In this document: positions 10,205-19,316 of the stretch, in pieces
Layout of the letters: every line of letters begins with the position of its first letter
Position numbering within the stretch: the first letter of the stretch is position 1
NCBI RefSeq assembly: GCF_000430725.1
Contig: NZ_KE387207.1
Span: 31,020 to 95,019 of the forward strand
Source of the DNA: Azohydromonas australica DSM 1124
GTDB taxonomy: Bacteria > Pseudomonadota > Gammaproteobacteria > Burkholderiales > Burkholderiaceae_C
DNA length: 64,000 bases
Direction of reading: 5' to 3'
Made by a program: the position numbers and the translations under genes
The notes under the pieces: generated by a model
Databases searched by the model: none
Seen by the model: the letters and a program-made list of their open reading frames with translations, nothing else
Told to the model about the DNA's origin: nothing

Positions 10205-11376
10205 CCGCCGCCTGCGAACGCCAGCGCCGCTGGCAATCCGCGAAGCGGGTGCTGGCCATCCGGCTGGACAACCTGGGCGACCTGCTCATGACCACGCCGG
10301 CGCTGGTGGCGCTGCGCGCCTCGCTGCCGCAGGCGCGGATCACGCTGCTGGCCTCGCGCGCGGGCGCGGCGCTGGCCTCGCACGTGCCGGTGGTGGACGA
10401 GGTGCTGGCCTTCGACGCGCCCTGGGTCAAGCGCCCGGCCGGCGTGCTGGAGCAGGCGCTGCCGCTGGGGCAGGCGGAAGGCGAGCTGGTGCAGCGGCTG
10501 GCGGCGCAGCGCTTCGACGCCGCCGTCATCTTCACCGTCTGCACCCAGACCGCGCTGCCCGCGGCGCTGCTGTGCCTGCAGGCCGGCATCCCGCTGCGGC
10601 TGGCCTACAGCCGCGAGAACCCCTACGAGCTGCTGACCGACTGGGTCCACGACACCGAGGTGCCTGCCGACGGCATGCGCCACGAGGCGCAGCGCCAGCT
10701 CGACCTGGTGCACCACGTCGGGCTGCAGGCCGACGCGCAGCGGCTGCTGTTCCGCTACCGCGTGGAGGAGGCGCTGGACATGCGCCACAAGTTCGAGCGC
10801 GCCGGTGGCGACCTCACGCGGCCCTATTTCGTGGTGCATCCCGGCGCCACGGCCGCCTCGCGCCGCTGGCCGGCCGAGCGCTTCGGCCAGGCGGCGCAGG
10901 CGCTGGTGGACGCCACCGGCTGCCAGGCCGTGTTCAGCGGCGGCGCCGACGAGGAGCCGCTGGTGCGCCAGGCCCTGGCCGCCATGCGCGACGGCGGTAC
11001 GGGCGCGGTGTCGCTGGCCGGGCAGCTGGCGCTGGGCGAGCTGGCCTCGCTGATCGCCGGCGCCCAGGTCACGCTGTGCAACAACAGCGCGCCCGCGCAC
11101 CTCGCCGCGGCGCTGGACGCGCCGGTGGTGGTGCTCTACGCCCTGACCAACCCGCAGCACACGCCGTGGCAGGCGCGCTCGCGCGTGCTCAACCATCCCG
11201 TGCCCTGCCGCCACTGCCTCAAGAGCGTCTGCCCGGAGCGCCACCATGACTGCCTGGAGCGTGTGGCGCCGCAGGATGTCGTGCAGGCGGCCCTGGAACT
11301 CATGGGGCCGCTGCCGGGCGTGCCGCTGCACCCCGCCAGCCCCTGCATTCCCCACCCCATTACCGTCCTCGGATGA
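10201..11376 (+). CDS. GT9-family heptosyltransferase
   Basis: ADP-heptose:LPS heptosyltransferase-type enzyme of 391 aa, acting on the cytoplasmic face. Typical motifs are IRLDNLGDLLMTTPAL at the N-terminus, YFVVHPGATAASRRWPAERF at the start of the second Rossmann domain, and LCNNSAPAHLAAALDAPVVVLY for ADP-heptose binding. A Cys-rich stretch near the end (CRHCLKSVCPERHHDC) is common in GT9 enzymes of this order. It overlaps both neighbours by four bases (ATGA), consistent with tight coupling inside the operon. Which heptose position it builds is not decidable here. Confidence 0.88.
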   Translation: MTAACERQRRWQSAKRVLAIRLDNLGDLLMTTPALVALRASLPQARITLLASRAGAALASHVPVVDEVLAFDAPWVKRPAGVLEQALPLGQAEGELVQRLAAQRFDAAVIFTVCTQTALPAALLCLQAGIPLRLAYSRENPYELLTDWVHDTEVPADGMRHEAQRQLDLVHHVGLQADAQRLLFRYRVEEALDMRHKFERAGGDLTRPYFVVHPGATAASRRWPAERFGQAAQALVDATGCQAVFSGGADEEPLVRQALAAMRDGGTGAVSLAGQLALGELASLIAGAQVTLCNNSAPAHLAAALDAPVVVLYALTNPQHTPWQARSRVLNHPVPCRHCLKSVCPERHHDCLERVAPQDVVQAALELMGPLPGVPLHPASPCIPHPITVLG

Positions 11377-13235
11377 TCACCCTCGGCATCAACGCAGCCT
11401 TCCACGACTCCTCCGCCGCGCTCGTGCGCGACGGCCAGCTCATCGCCGCCGCGGAGGAGGAGCGCTTCAGCCGCATCAAGCACGGCAAGCGGCCCTTGCC
11501 CTTCACGGCCTGGGAGCTGCCCTACCACGCCATCGACTACTGCCTGGCCGAGGCCGGCCTGACGCTGGCGCAGGTGGACCACGTGGCCTACAGCTACGAC
11601 CCGCAGCGCTTCATCAAGGGCCGCCTCTCGGGCGACAGCATCACGCTGCCGCTGCAGCCCTCGGCCCAGCCCGCGCCCGGCTGGGACAACCCCTGGGACC
11701 CGCTGTTCGCCGCCTACGTGAGCAACGCCCCGCGCCAGCTTGCCGACGGCGCGCCGCACCACCTCAAGAAGCGCTTCAAGGGCTGCCGCTTCGACGGGCC
11801 CTGGAAGTGGCACTTCGTCGACCACCACCTCTGCCACCAGGCCAGTGCCTTCCTGGCCGCGCCCTTCGAGCGCTGTGCCGTCATGACGCTGGACGGCCGC
11901 GGCGAGGACGCCACCACCGCCTACGGCCTGTGGGACGGCCGCCTCTACCGCCCGCTGGGCGAGGTGGACATGCCCCACTCGCTGGGCCTGCTCTACGAGC
12001 GTGTCACCAGCCACCTCGGCTTCCTGCACAGCAGCGACGAGTACAAGGTGATGGCGCTGGCGGCGCTGGGCCAGCCGCGCTTCGCCGAGGCCTTGCAACG
12101 CCAGGTGCGGGTGTTCCCGGACGGCCGCTACGAGATCGACGCCCTGGACCTGAACGCGCTGGTGCCGCAGCGCGAGCGCGGCGCCGCGCTGGAGCAGCCG
12201 CACCTGGACCTGGCGGCCTCGCTGCAGCACGTGCTGGAGCGCTCGGCGCTGCAGCTCGCGGCCTGGCTGCGCGAGGCCAGCGGCGAGCCGCTGCTGGCCA
12301 TGGCCGGCGGCGTGGCGCTGAACTGCGTCATGAACGCGCGGCTGCGCGACTCGAAGCTGTTCGACCAGGTCTGGGTCCAGCCCGCCGCCGGCGACGCCGG
12401 CACCGCGCTGGGCGCGGCGCTGTGGGTGGATGCGCGCGAGCGCGTGGGCACCGAGGCCGTGCTGGGGGCGGTTGCCGACGCGGCCTCCACCACCGCTGCG
12501 GCGCTGGCCCCGGACGCGCCGGCGCCGACCCGCGACGTGGCGCTGGAAAGCCGCGCCGCGCCCAATGCCGTGCCCACGGTGCTGCAGCGCGCGGACTGGT
12601 CCATGGCCCACGCCTACTGGGGCCCGGGCTACGGCGACGACGAGATCGAGCAGCTGCTCCAGTGGGCCAAGCTCAGCTACCGGCGCGTGGACGACGTGGC
12701 GGGCGAGGCGGCCCAGCTGCTGGCGCAGGACCTGGTGATCGGCTGGTTCCAGGGTCGCATGGAGTTCGGCCCGCGGGCGCTGGGTGCGCGTTCCATCCTG
12801 GCCTCGCCGCTGCACGCCGAGATGCAGGCGCGCATCAACGAGCTCAAGGACCGCGAGGATTTCCGCCCCGTCGCCCCAGCGGTGCCGGAGGAGGACCTGG
12901 CCGACTGGTTCATGCCGGCCGAGGCCAACGGCGGCCAAGCGCGCTTCATGCTCTTCATCTACGACGTGATCCGCGAGCAGGCCGCGCGCATTCCCGCCGC
13001 CTGCCACGCCGACCTGACGGCGCGCGTGCAGACCGTCACCGCCGAGGCCAGCCCGCGCTACCACGCGCTGCTGAAGGCGTTCGGCGCGCTCACGGGCGTG
13101 CCGGTGCTGATCAACACGTCCTTCAACGTGCGCGGCGAGCCCATCGTGTGCACGCCCAAGGATGCGATCGACGCCTTCTTCAGCACGCCGCTGGATGCGC
13201 TGGTCATCGGCAACTTCATCTTGCGCAAGGGGTGA
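11373..13235 (+). CDS. NodU/CmcH-family O-carbamoyltransferase
   Basis: Cytoplasmic enzyme of 620 aa that transfers a carbamoyl group from carbamoyl phosphate, via carbamoyl-AMP, to a sugar hydroxyl. The N-terminal Kae1-like ASKHA domain begins ITLGINAAFHDSSAALVRDG and contains the metal-binding DHHLCHQASAF (near residue 150). The C-terminal domain has GRMEFGPRALGARSIL and INTSFNVRGEPIV. Length and motifs match complete NodU-type enzymes. Sitting between two heptosyltransferases and a GT2, it probably decorates a glycan; carbamoylated heptose is known in the Pseudomonas aeruginosa LPS core. The exact acceptor is inferred from context only. Confidence 0.92.
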   Translation: MITLGINAAFHDSSAALVRDGQLIAAAEEERFSRIKHGKRPLPFTAWELPYHAIDYCLAEAGLTLAQVDHVAYSYDPQRFIKGRLSGDSITLPLQPSAQPAPGWDNPWDPLFAAYVSNAPRQLADGAPHHLKKRFKGCRFDGPWKWHFVDHHLCHQASAFLAAPFERCAVMTLDGRGEDATTAYGLWDGRLYRPLGEVDMPHSLGLLYERVTSHLGFLHSSDEYKVMALAALGQPRFAEALQRQVRVFPDGRYEIDALDLNALVPQRERGAALEQPHLDLAASLQHVLERSALQLAAWLREASGEPLLAMAGGVALNCVMNARLRDSKLFDQVWVQPAAGDAGTALGAALWVDARERVGTEAVLGAVADAASTTAAALAPDAPAPTRDVALESRAAPNAVPTVLQRADWSMAHAYWGPGYGDDEIEQLLQWAKLSYRRVDDVAGEAAQLLAQDLVIGWFQGRMEFGPRALGARSILASPLHAEMQARINELKDREDFRPVAPAVPEEDLADWFMPAEANGGQARFMLFIYDVIREQAARIPAACHADLTARVQTVTAEASPRYHALLKAFGALTGVPVLINTSFNVRGEPIVCTPKDAIDAFFSTPLDALVIGNFILRKG

Positions 13236-13301
13236 GCGCCGTCCCTGTAGTCCCCGCCGTTCCCGAGATTCCGAGTCCTTGCCTTGGAGGACCCCTCACC
13301 C

Positions 13302-14279
13302 ATGAGCAGCAGCGTTGACATCGCCGTTGTCATTCCCACCTACCGGCGCCCGGACCTGCTGCGCCGATGCCTGGAGGCGCTGCTGCAGCAGAGCCTGGAC
13401 GCGGCGCTGTACGAGGTACTGGTGGTCGATGACGGGCGCAGCGACGACACGCGCGCCGTGGTGGAGGAGCTGGCGGCGCGTCCTGGCGCGCCGCGGCTGC
13501 ACTACCTGCAGCCCCAGGGGACGCGCGGACCGGCAGCGGCGCGCAACCGCGGCTGGCGCGCCACGCTGGCGCCGCTGGTGGCCTTCACCGACGACGACAC
13601 CGTGCCCGACCGGCGCTGGCTGGAGGAGGGCCGCCGTGCCCTGGGCCGCAAGCTCGCCGCGGCCAGCGGGCGCGTGGTGGTGCCGGTGCTGGGCCGGCCC
13701 ACCGACCACGCGCGCATGACGAAGGGGCTGGAGACGGCCGAGTTCGTCACCGCCAACGCCTTCGTGCGCCGCAGCGCGCTGGAGCGGGTGGGGGGCTTCG
13801 ACGAGCGCTTCAAGCGCGCCTGGCGCGAGGACTCCGACCTGCAGTTCATGCTGCTGGAGCACTGCGGCGAGGTGGGCCGGGCCTCGGAGGCCGTGGTGGT
13901 GCACCCGGTGCGCGAGGCGCGCTGGGGCATCTCGCTGTGGCAGCAGGAGAACGTCAGCTTCGACGCGCTGCTGTTCAAGAAGCATCCGCAGCTCTTCAAG
14001 ACCCGCATCCGCAGCCAGCCGCCCTGGCGCTACATCCTGATCGTGCTCAGCACCCTGGCGGCGCTGGGCCTGGCGCTGGCGGGGCAGGGCCTCGCGGCGC
14101 TGCTGGCGCTGCTGCTGGCCCTGGGCGGGATCCTGAGCTTTGCCTTCAAGCGCCTGCGCGGCGCGTCACTGGCGCCCGCCCACGTGGCCGAGATGCTGGT
14201 GACTTCCTTTGCCATTCCGTACCTCGCGGTGTACTGGCGCTTCGTCGGCGCCTGGCGTTTCCGCGTGTTCTTTATTTGA
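13302..14279 (+). CDS. GT2-family glycosyltransferase with C-terminal membrane segments
   Basis: Protein of 325 aa. The N-terminal GT-A domain has VVIPTYRRPDLLRRCLEAL, the nucleotide-binding LVVDDGRSDDT, the DXD-like VAFTDDDTVPD, and FKRAWREDSDLQF as the acceptor-side ED motif. The last 100 residues contain two or three hydrophobic helices (about 255-290 and 300-320) that would anchor it in the inner membrane. The ATG at 13302 has GGAGG 11 bases upstream. It follows the carbamoyltransferase after 66 bases and precedes the second GT9 gene by 10. Confidence 0.88.
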   Translation: MSSSVDIAVVIPTYRRPDLLRRCLEALLQQSLDAALYEVLVVDDGRSDDTRAVVEELAARPGAPRLHYLQPQGTRGPAAARNRGWRATLAPLVAFTDDDTVPDRRWLEEGRRALGRKLAAASGRVVVPVLGRPTDHARMTKGLETAEFVTANAFVRRSALERVGGFDERFKRAWREDSDLQFMLLEHCGEVGRASEAVVVHPVREARWGISLWQQENVSFDALLFKKHPQLFKTRIRSQPPWRYILIVLSTLAALGLALAGQGLAALLALLLALGGILSFAFKRLRGASLAPAHVAEMLVTSFAIPYLAVYWRFVGAWRFRVFFI

Positions 14280-14289
14280 CGAGGGTGAC

Positions 14290-15429
14290 ATGCCGACTCC
14301 CATTCCCGCTTCCCAACGGGATCGCCATCTGCGCGGACTGCCCGTGCCCGCCGCCGAAGGGCCCTTGCGCCGCATCGGCGTGTTCCGGGCGCTGATGCTC
14401 GGTGACGTGCTGTGCGCCGTGCCGGCGCTGCGCGCGCTGCGTGCGGCGCATCCGCAGGCCGAGATCACCTTCATCGGCCTGCCCTGGGCGCGCGACCTGA
14501 TGCAGCGGCTGCCACAGGTGGACCGCTTCATCGACTTCCCCGGCTTTCCCGGGCTGCCCGAGGCCGGCGTGGACCAGGGCAACGTGCCCGAGTTTTTGCG
14601 CCAGATGCAGTCCGAGCAGTTCGACCTGCTGCTGCAGCTGCACGGCAGCGGGCGCATCGTCAACCCGCTGATGGCCGCCTGCGGCGCGCGGCGCTCGGCG
14701 GGCTTCTACGAGCCCGGCGCCTTCTGCCCGCAGCCCGAGCTCTACACCGTCTGGCCCACCGAGGGGCACGAGGTGCAGCGGCTGCTGCGGCTGCTGGACC
14801 ACCTGGGCGTGGCGCGCCAGGGCGAGGAGCTGGAGTTTCCGCTCAAGCCGCAGGACTTCAGCGAGTTGGAAGCCGTGTGGGCCGAGGCCGCCAGCGACAC
14901 GCCTTACGTGTGCGTGCACGTCGGCGCGCGGCTGCCGAGCCGGCGCTGGCCGGTGCAGCGCTTCGCCGAGGTGGCGGACCGGCTCGCACGCAAGGGTTAC
15001 ACGGTGGTGCTCACCGGCAGCAGCGGCGAGGCGGCGCTGGCGGCCGAAGCGCATTCGCTGATGAAGCAGCCCAGCGTCAACCTTGCCGGCCGCACCACGC
15101 TGTGGACGCTGGGCGCGCTGGTGGCCAAGGCGCGGCTGCTGCTGTGCAACGACACGGGCATCTCGCACATCGCCGCGGCACTGGCCACGCCCAGCGTGGT
15201 GGTGGCCAACGGCTCGGAGGTCTCGCGCTGGCGCCCGCTGGGCCGTGGCTCGCACCAGGTGCTGTGGCAGGCCATGGAGTGCCGGCCTTGCCACCACGTG
15301 AGCTGTCCCAGTGGCCATGCCTGCGCGCTGGCCATCGGCCCGGCCGAGGTCGCCGCCGCCTGCGAAGGCCGCCTCGCCGCGACCATGGACCAGCCGCGGC
15401 CGAGCTTCGTGCCGATCAGCTACAGCTGA
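14290..15429 (+). CDS. GT9-family heptosyltransferase (second copy)
   Basis: GT-B enzyme of 379 aa of the ADP-heptose:LPS heptosyltransferase family. Key stretches are RIGVFRALMLGDVLCAVPAL, YVCVHVGARLPSRRWPVQRF, LTGSSGE and LLCNDTGISHIAAALATPSVVV, plus a C-terminal Cys cluster (CRPCHHVSCPSGHAC) like that of the other GT9 in the operon. Start at 14290 is preceded by GAGGGTGAC; a longer in-frame start at 14209 would run into the GT2 gene. The stop overlaps the next start (TGATG). Two distinct heptosyltransferases in one operon suggest two successive heptose additions. Confidence 0.88.
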   Translation: MPTPIPASQRDRHLRGLPVPAAEGPLRRIGVFRALMLGDVLCAVPALRALRAAHPQAEITFIGLPWARDLMQRLPQVDRFIDFPGFPGLPEAGVDQGNVPEFLRQMQSEQFDLLLQLHGSGRIVNPLMAACGARRSAGFYEPGAFCPQPELYTVWPTEGHEVQRLLRLLDHLGVARQGEELEFPLKPQDFSELEAVWAEAASDTPYVCVHVGARLPSRRWPVQRFAEVADRLARKGYTVVLTGSSGEAALAAEAHSLMKQPSVNLAGRTTLWTLGALVAKARLLLCNDTGISHIAAALATPSVVVANGSEVSRWRPLGRGSHQVLWQAMECRPCHHVSCPSGHACALAIGPAEVAAACEGRLAATMDQPRPSFVPISYS

Positions 15430-16427
15430 TGCCCATGCCCGAACGCTCCGCCGCTTCCAACCCGTCCCGCCGCCTGCGCGTGCTCACCTGGCACGTCCAC
15501 GGCAACTACCTCTACTACCTGAGCCAGGCGCCGCACGACTTCTACCTGCTCACGCTGCCCGGCAACCCGCCGGGGCATGCCGGCCGGGTGGGAACGCTGC
15601 CCTGGGGCGACAACGTGCGCGAGGCGCCTGCGGACCAGCTGGCGCGGATGGAGTTCGACTGCGTGCTCTACCAGTCGCGCGCCGCCTTCGAGGAGGACCG
15701 GCTGCAGCTGCTCACGCCCGCGCAGCGCGCGCTGCCCGCGCTGTACCTGGAGCACGACCCGCCGCAGCAGCATCCCACCAACACCCGGCACTGGGCCAGC
15801 GACGTGGAGGGCGTGCACCTCGTCCATTGCACGCCGTTCAACGCGCTGATGTGGGACAGCGGCGAGGCGCCGGTGAGCGTGGTCGAGCACGGCATCAAGC
15901 TCCCCGAGGGCGTGAAGCACGTGGGCGACCAGGCCGAGGGGCTGGTGGTGGTGAACAACCTGCGCAAGCGCGGGCGCCGGCTGGGGCTGGACGTGTTCGA
16001 GCAGGTGCGGGCCCGGGTGCCGCTGGCGCTGGTGGGCATGGACGCCGTGTCCGTGGGCGGGCTGGGCGAGGTGCCGAACCTGGAGCTGCCGGGCTTCATG
16101 GCGCGCTACCGCTTCTTCTTCAACCCGATCCGCTACACCAGCCTGGGCCTGTCGGTGCTGGAGGCCATGGGCATCGGCATGCCGGTGGTGGCGCTGGCCA
16201 CCACCGAACTGCCCAGCGTCATCGTCAACGGCGTCAACGGCTACGCCGACACCCGCATCGACCGCCTGGTGGAGGTGATGCACGAGCTGCTGCGCGACCC
16301 GGCCCTGGCGCGGCGCTGGGGCGACGCGGCGCAGCGCACGGTGCACGAGCGCTTCGGCATCGAGCGCTTCGCGGCGGACTGGGATCGGGTGCTGCGGGAG
16401 GTCGTGGAAGCACGGGCGTCAACCTGA
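15429..16427 (+). CDS. Glycosyltransferase (GT-B, GT4-like)
   Basis: Protein of 332 aa, last gene of the glycan operon. The N-terminus (RVLTWHVHGNYLYYLSQAPHDFYLL) and the C-terminal FNPIRYTSLGLSVLEAMGIGMPVVAL resemble GT4-like glycosyltransferases that have a shortened donor domain. It lacks the standard E-x7-E lettering, so the donor is uncertain. The start overlaps the upstream stop by one base; an alternative ATG six bases later (15435) is equally possible. A perfect hairpin terminator follows 37 bases after the stop. Confidence 0.8.
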   Translation: MPMPERSAASNPSRRLRVLTWHVHGNYLYYLSQAPHDFYLLTLPGNPPGHAGRVGTLPWGDNVREAPADQLARMEFDCVLYQSRAAFEEDRLQLLTPAQRALPALYLEHDPPQQHPTNTRHWASDVEGVHLVHCTPFNALMWDSGEAPVSVVEHGIKLPEGVKHVGDQAEGLVVVNNLRKRGRRLGLDVFEQVRARVPLALVGMDAVSVGGLGEVPNLELPGFMARYRFFFNPIRYTSLGLSVLEAMGIGMPVVALATTELPSVIVNGVNGYADTRIDRLVEVMHELLRDPALARRWGDAAQRTVHERFGIERFAADWDRVLREVVEARAST

Positions 16428-16464
16428 CCAGGCGCCCCGCGCGATGTGCCCGGGGATTTTGTAG

Positions 16465-16488
16465 AGGCCCGCAGCTGCGGGCCTTTTC
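16465..16488. terminator. Bidirectional hairpin terminator between convergent glycan operons
   Basis: The perfect 20-bp palindrome AGGCCCGCAGCTGCGGGCCT (16465-16484) is followed by TTTCCTTATT on the plus strand and, on the other strand, by a weaker run (CTACAAAATCC). It lies between the stop of the rightward operon and gmhA. Confidence 0.75.
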
Positions 16489-16510
16489 CTTATTCAAGGT
16501 CCGTGCCGCC

Positions 16511-17161
16511 TCACCCTAACCCCAGCCCTTCCTCCACCAGCGCACACAAGCTGTGCCCGATGAAGATGTGTGCCTCCTGGATGCGCGCCGTGGACTGCCC
16601 CGGCACGATCACCGGCACGTCGCTCAGCGCCGCCAGCGGGCCGCCGTCGCGGCCCAGCAGGCCGATGGTGCGGATGCCCAGCGTGCGCGCCGCGGCAAAG
16701 GCGCGCAGCAGGTTGGGAGACTTGCCCGAGGTCGAGATGCCCACCAGGCAATCGCCCGCACGGCCCAGCGCCTGCACCTGGCGTTCGAACACCTGGTCGA
16801 AGTCGTAGTCGTTGGCGATGCAGGTCAGCGCTGAGGTGTCGGTGGTCAGCGCCAGCGCCGCCAGCGCACGGCGCTCGCGCATGAAGCGCCCCGTGAGTTC
16901 CGCCGCCAGGTGCTGGCTGTCCGCGGCGGAGCCGCCGTTGCCGCAGAACATGAGCTTCTGGCCCGCCTCCAGCGCCTGCACCATCACGCCCGCCGCCTGC
17001 GCCACGGCGCCTTCCAGCGCCTGGAGCTGCCCGAACAGTGAACGGTGCTCGCGCAGCGCGCGCTGGTACAGCCCAACCGGGGTCGGCAAGGACGGCACCG
17101 CGCCGTCCAGCCACGTCACCGCCGCGCCTTGCCCTTGCGGCACCTTGATCAGCACGCCCAT
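16511..17161 (-). CDS. gmhA: Sedoheptulose-7-phosphate isomerase (phosphoheptose isomerase), SIS domain
   Basis: Cytoplasmic enzyme of 216 aa, first step of ADP-heptose synthesis (sedoheptulose 7-phosphate to D-glycero-manno-heptose 7-phosphate). SIS-fold motifs are clear: FCGNGGSAADSQHLAAEL, LTTDTSALTCIANDYDFDQVF, ISTSGKSPNLLRA and the C-terminal AHIFIGHSLCALVEE with catalytic-type histidine. It begins 1 base after the stop of the heptose kinase gene. The about 20 extra N-terminal residues are variable. DiaA is a related SIS protein, but the heptose neighbours favour GmhA. Confidence 0.92.
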   Translation of the reverse strand: MGVLIKVPQGQGAAVTWLDGAVPSLPTPVGLYQRALREHRSLFGQLQALEGAVAQAAGVMVQALEAGQKLMFCGNGGSAADSQHLAAELTGRFMRERRALAALALTTDTSALTCIANDYDFDQVFERQVQALGRAGDCLVGISTSGKSPNLLRAFAAARTLGIRTIGLLGRDGGPLAALSDVPVIVPGQSTARIQEAHIFIGHSLCALVEEGLGLG

Positions 17162-17162
17162 G

Positions 17163-18110
17163 TCAGGCTCCTTGGTTGTCGATGGTTGATGGGGGCGGCG
17201 CCGCGTCCAGGCCGAGCTCCTGGCTGCTGACGCTCGCCGTGCCGAACTTGCCCACCACGATGCCCGCGGCCTTGTTGGCCCAGCGCACCGCTTCTTCCAG
17301 GCCGATGCCGCGGCTGAGCGTGTGCGCCAGCGTGGCCAGCACCGTGTCGCCGGCGCCGCTGACGTCGTAGACCTCGCGCACCTGCGTCGGCAGCCGCAGG
17401 CAGGGCTTGAGGTGCGAGCACAGCGTCATGCCCTGCTCGCCCAGCGTCACCAGCAGGTGCTCCAGCTGCAGCTGGCCGCGCAGCTCGTGCGCCTTGTGCA
17501 GCAGCTGCGCGTCGTCCTCCCAGCCGCCCATGACGGCGCGCAGCTCCGCGGCGTTGGGCTTGAGCAGCCATGCGCCGCGGTAACGATCGAAGTCCAGGCC
17601 CTTGGGGTCCACCAGCACGCGGCAGCCGTGTCGCCGCGCGGCGGCGATCAGTTCGGCGCAGTGCCCCAGGCTGCCCTTGGCGTAGTCCGACAGCAGCACC
17701 CATTCGTGCTGCGGCATCAGCGCGATGGCACGCTCGGTGAGCGCGCGCACGCAGCGCGCCGGCGGGGGCGCCTCGAAATCGATGCGCAGCAGCTGCTGGT
17801 GCCGGCACACCGAGCGGATCTTCTGGATCGTCTGCAGCGCCGGGTCGCGCACCGGGTCGAAATGGATGGCTCCTTGCGCCATCAGGCCCGCGAGCTGCGC
17901 GCCGGCCTCGTCCTCGCCCACCAGCGACAGCAGCCGCACTTCGCTGCCCAGCGCCACCAGGTTGAGCGCGACGTTGGCGGCGCCGCCGGCGCGCTGCGTC
18001 TCGCGCTGCACCTGCAGCACCGGCACCGGCGCCTCGGGCGAGATGCGGTCCACTGCGCCTTCCCAGTAGCGGTCGAGCATGCAGTCGCCAATGACCAGGA
18101 TCGGCTTCAT
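17163..18110 (-). CDS. rfaE1: D-glycero-beta-D-manno-heptose-7-phosphate kinase (HldE domain I as a separate protein)
   Basis: PfkB-family sugar kinase of 315 aa that adds the 1-phosphate to heptose 7-phosphate. Motifs: VIGDCMLDRYWEGAVDRISPEAPVPV at the N-terminus, GGAANVALNLVALG, LVDPKGLDFDRYRG, LKPNAAEL and the catalytic DVSGAGDTVLATLAHTLS. In Escherichia coli this domain is fused to the adenylyltransferase as HldE; here the two are separate genes, as is usual in this order. The start overlaps the stop of gmhB (ATGA) and gmhA follows after one base, so the operon order is rfaE2-gmhB-rfaE1-gmhA. Confidence 0.93.
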   Translation of the reverse strand: MKPILVIGDCMLDRYWEGAVDRISPEAPVPVLQVQRETQRAGGAANVALNLVALGSEVRLLSLVGEDEAGAQLAGLMAQGAIHFDPVRDPALQTIQKIRSVCRHQQLLRIDFEAPPPARCVRALTERAIALMPQHEWVLLSDYAKGSLGHCAELIAAARRHGCRVLVDPKGLDFDRYRGAWLLKPNAAELRAVMGGWEDDAQLLHKAHELRGQLQLEHLLVTLGEQGMTLCSHLKPCLRLPTQVREVYDVSGAGDTVLATLAHTLSRGIGLEEAVRWANKAAGIVVGKFGTASVSSQELGLDAAPPPSTIDNQGA

Positions 18111-18679
18111 CGCAGCACCGCCTTGGCGCAGTCCAGCAGGCTGGCGAAGGCGCCGTCCGCGCCCGTGGCCCGCGCCTCGTCCTCGCCGCCGATGAGGAAA
18201 CAGCGCCCCACGCCCGCGGCGCGCCCCGCGGCGACGTCGCTGCCGCGGTCGCCCGCCAGCAGCGAGGCCGGCAGGTCCAGGCCCAGCTCCGACGCGGCGC
18301 GCAGGATCAGCCCCGGCGCCGGCTTGCGGCAGTCGCAGTCCAGCCGCCACTGCGCCAGCGCGGCTTCGGGATGGTGCGGGCAGTGGTAGATGCCGCCCAG
18401 CGCCACGCCCGCCGGCCGCAGCAGCGCGCACAGGTGTTCACTCAGCGCGTGGTGCTGCGCCTCGGTGTAGTAGCCGCGCGCGATGCCGGACTGGTTCGTC
18501 ACCACCACCAGCACGTATTCGCGCGCGAGCAGCTGCAGCGCCTGCACCACGCCGGGCAGGAGCTGGAAATCCTCGGCGCGGTGCACGTAGCCGCGGTCCT
18601 CGTTGAGCACGCCGTCGCGGTCCAGGAACGCCGCCGGGCGCGGGGCGGCACCGGCACGGCGGGGCGGTGCCCCACTCAC
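18107..18679 (-). CDS. gmhB: D-glycero-beta-D-manno-heptose 1,7-bisphosphate 7-phosphatase
   Basis: HAD-family phosphatase of 190 aa, third step of the ADP-heptose pathway. It shows FLDRDGVLNEDRGYV, VVTNQSGIARGYYTE, the zinc site YHCPHHPEA with LDCDCRKPAPG, and LLAGDRGSDVAAG, matching canonical GmhB more closely than the paralogue at 9584-10204. I start it at GTG (18679) because that codon overlaps the stop of the upstream adenylyltransferase as GTGA. Both neighbours overlap it, so expression is likely coupled. Confidence 0.92.
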   Translation of the reverse strand: MSGAPPRRAGAAPRPAAFLDRDGVLNEDRGYVHRAEDFQLLPGVVQALQLLAREYVLVVVTNQSGIARGYYTEAQHHALSEHLCALLRPAGVALGGIYHCPHHPEAALAQWRLDCDCRKPAPGLILRAASELGLDLPASLLAGDRGSDVAAGRAAGVGRCFLIGGEDEARATGADGAFASLLDCAKAVLR

Positions 18680-19164
18680 GGCGCGGCCCTCATGCGCTGC
18701 ACCAGCGACGTGGTGGATCGTCCCGCCAGGTACGGCAGCGCCAGCGCGCGGCCGCCCCAGCGCGCCATCAGTGCAGCCTCGGGCAGGCGCTGCACGTCGT
18801 AGTCGCCGCCCTTGACGTAGATCTCCGGCTGCAGCGCCTCCAGCAGCGCCAGCGGCGTGCTCTCCTCGAACACCACCACCAGCGACACGCATTCCAGCGC
18901 CGCCAGCACGCAGGCGCGATCCGCCTCCGGGTTCAGCGGACGCTCCGGCCCCTTGTGCAGTGCGCGCACCGAGGCGTCGCTGTTGAGGCCGACGATCAGC
19001 GAGCCGCCCAGCGCGCGCGCCTGCTGCAGGCACTCCACGTGGCCGCGGTGCAGCAGGTCGAACACGCCGTTGGTGAACACTCGCGGACGCGGCAGCTCAG
19101 CAGCTCGCGACACGATCTGTGTGCGGGCACATATCTTGGATGACCGTGCAACTTCCTGGGCCAT
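18676..19164 (-). CDS. rfaE2: ADP-heptose synthase / heptose 1-phosphate adenylyltransferase (HldE domain II)
   Basis: Nucleotidyltransferase of 162 aa that makes ADP-D-glycero-manno-heptose. The cytidylyltransferase fold is marked by VFTNGVFDLLHRGHVECLQQAR (HxGH-type motif HRGH), IVGLNSDASVRALHKGPERP and IYVKGGDYD, ending AGRSTTSLVQRM with the adenylyltransferase ST motif. The start at 19164 has GGGAAG about 9 bases upstream; the open frame extends further but the extension is unlike the family. It is the first gene of the leftward heptose operon. The epimerase gene rfaD/hldD is not in the window. Confidence 0.92.
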   Translation of the reverse strand: MAQEVARSSKICARTQIVSRAAELPRPRVFTNGVFDLLHRGHVECLQQARALGGSLIVGLNSDASVRALHKGPERPLNPEADRACVLAALECVSLVVVFEESTPLALLEALQPEIYVKGGDYDVQRLPEAALMARWGGRALALPYLAGRSTTSLVQRMRAAP

Positions 19165-19316
19165 CTCGGAAACTTCCCGGGCTGGAAAGAACTGGGCTGC
19201 GGTATTGACAGCCTCGTGGGAGATGGCAAAGGAAGAGGCAGAAGGCGAGGAGGTGAGAGGGGTCTGCACTTCGGATAGGGCAGCAGGGACCCTCCGCCAA
19301 GGCAAGGCGTGTGCCT

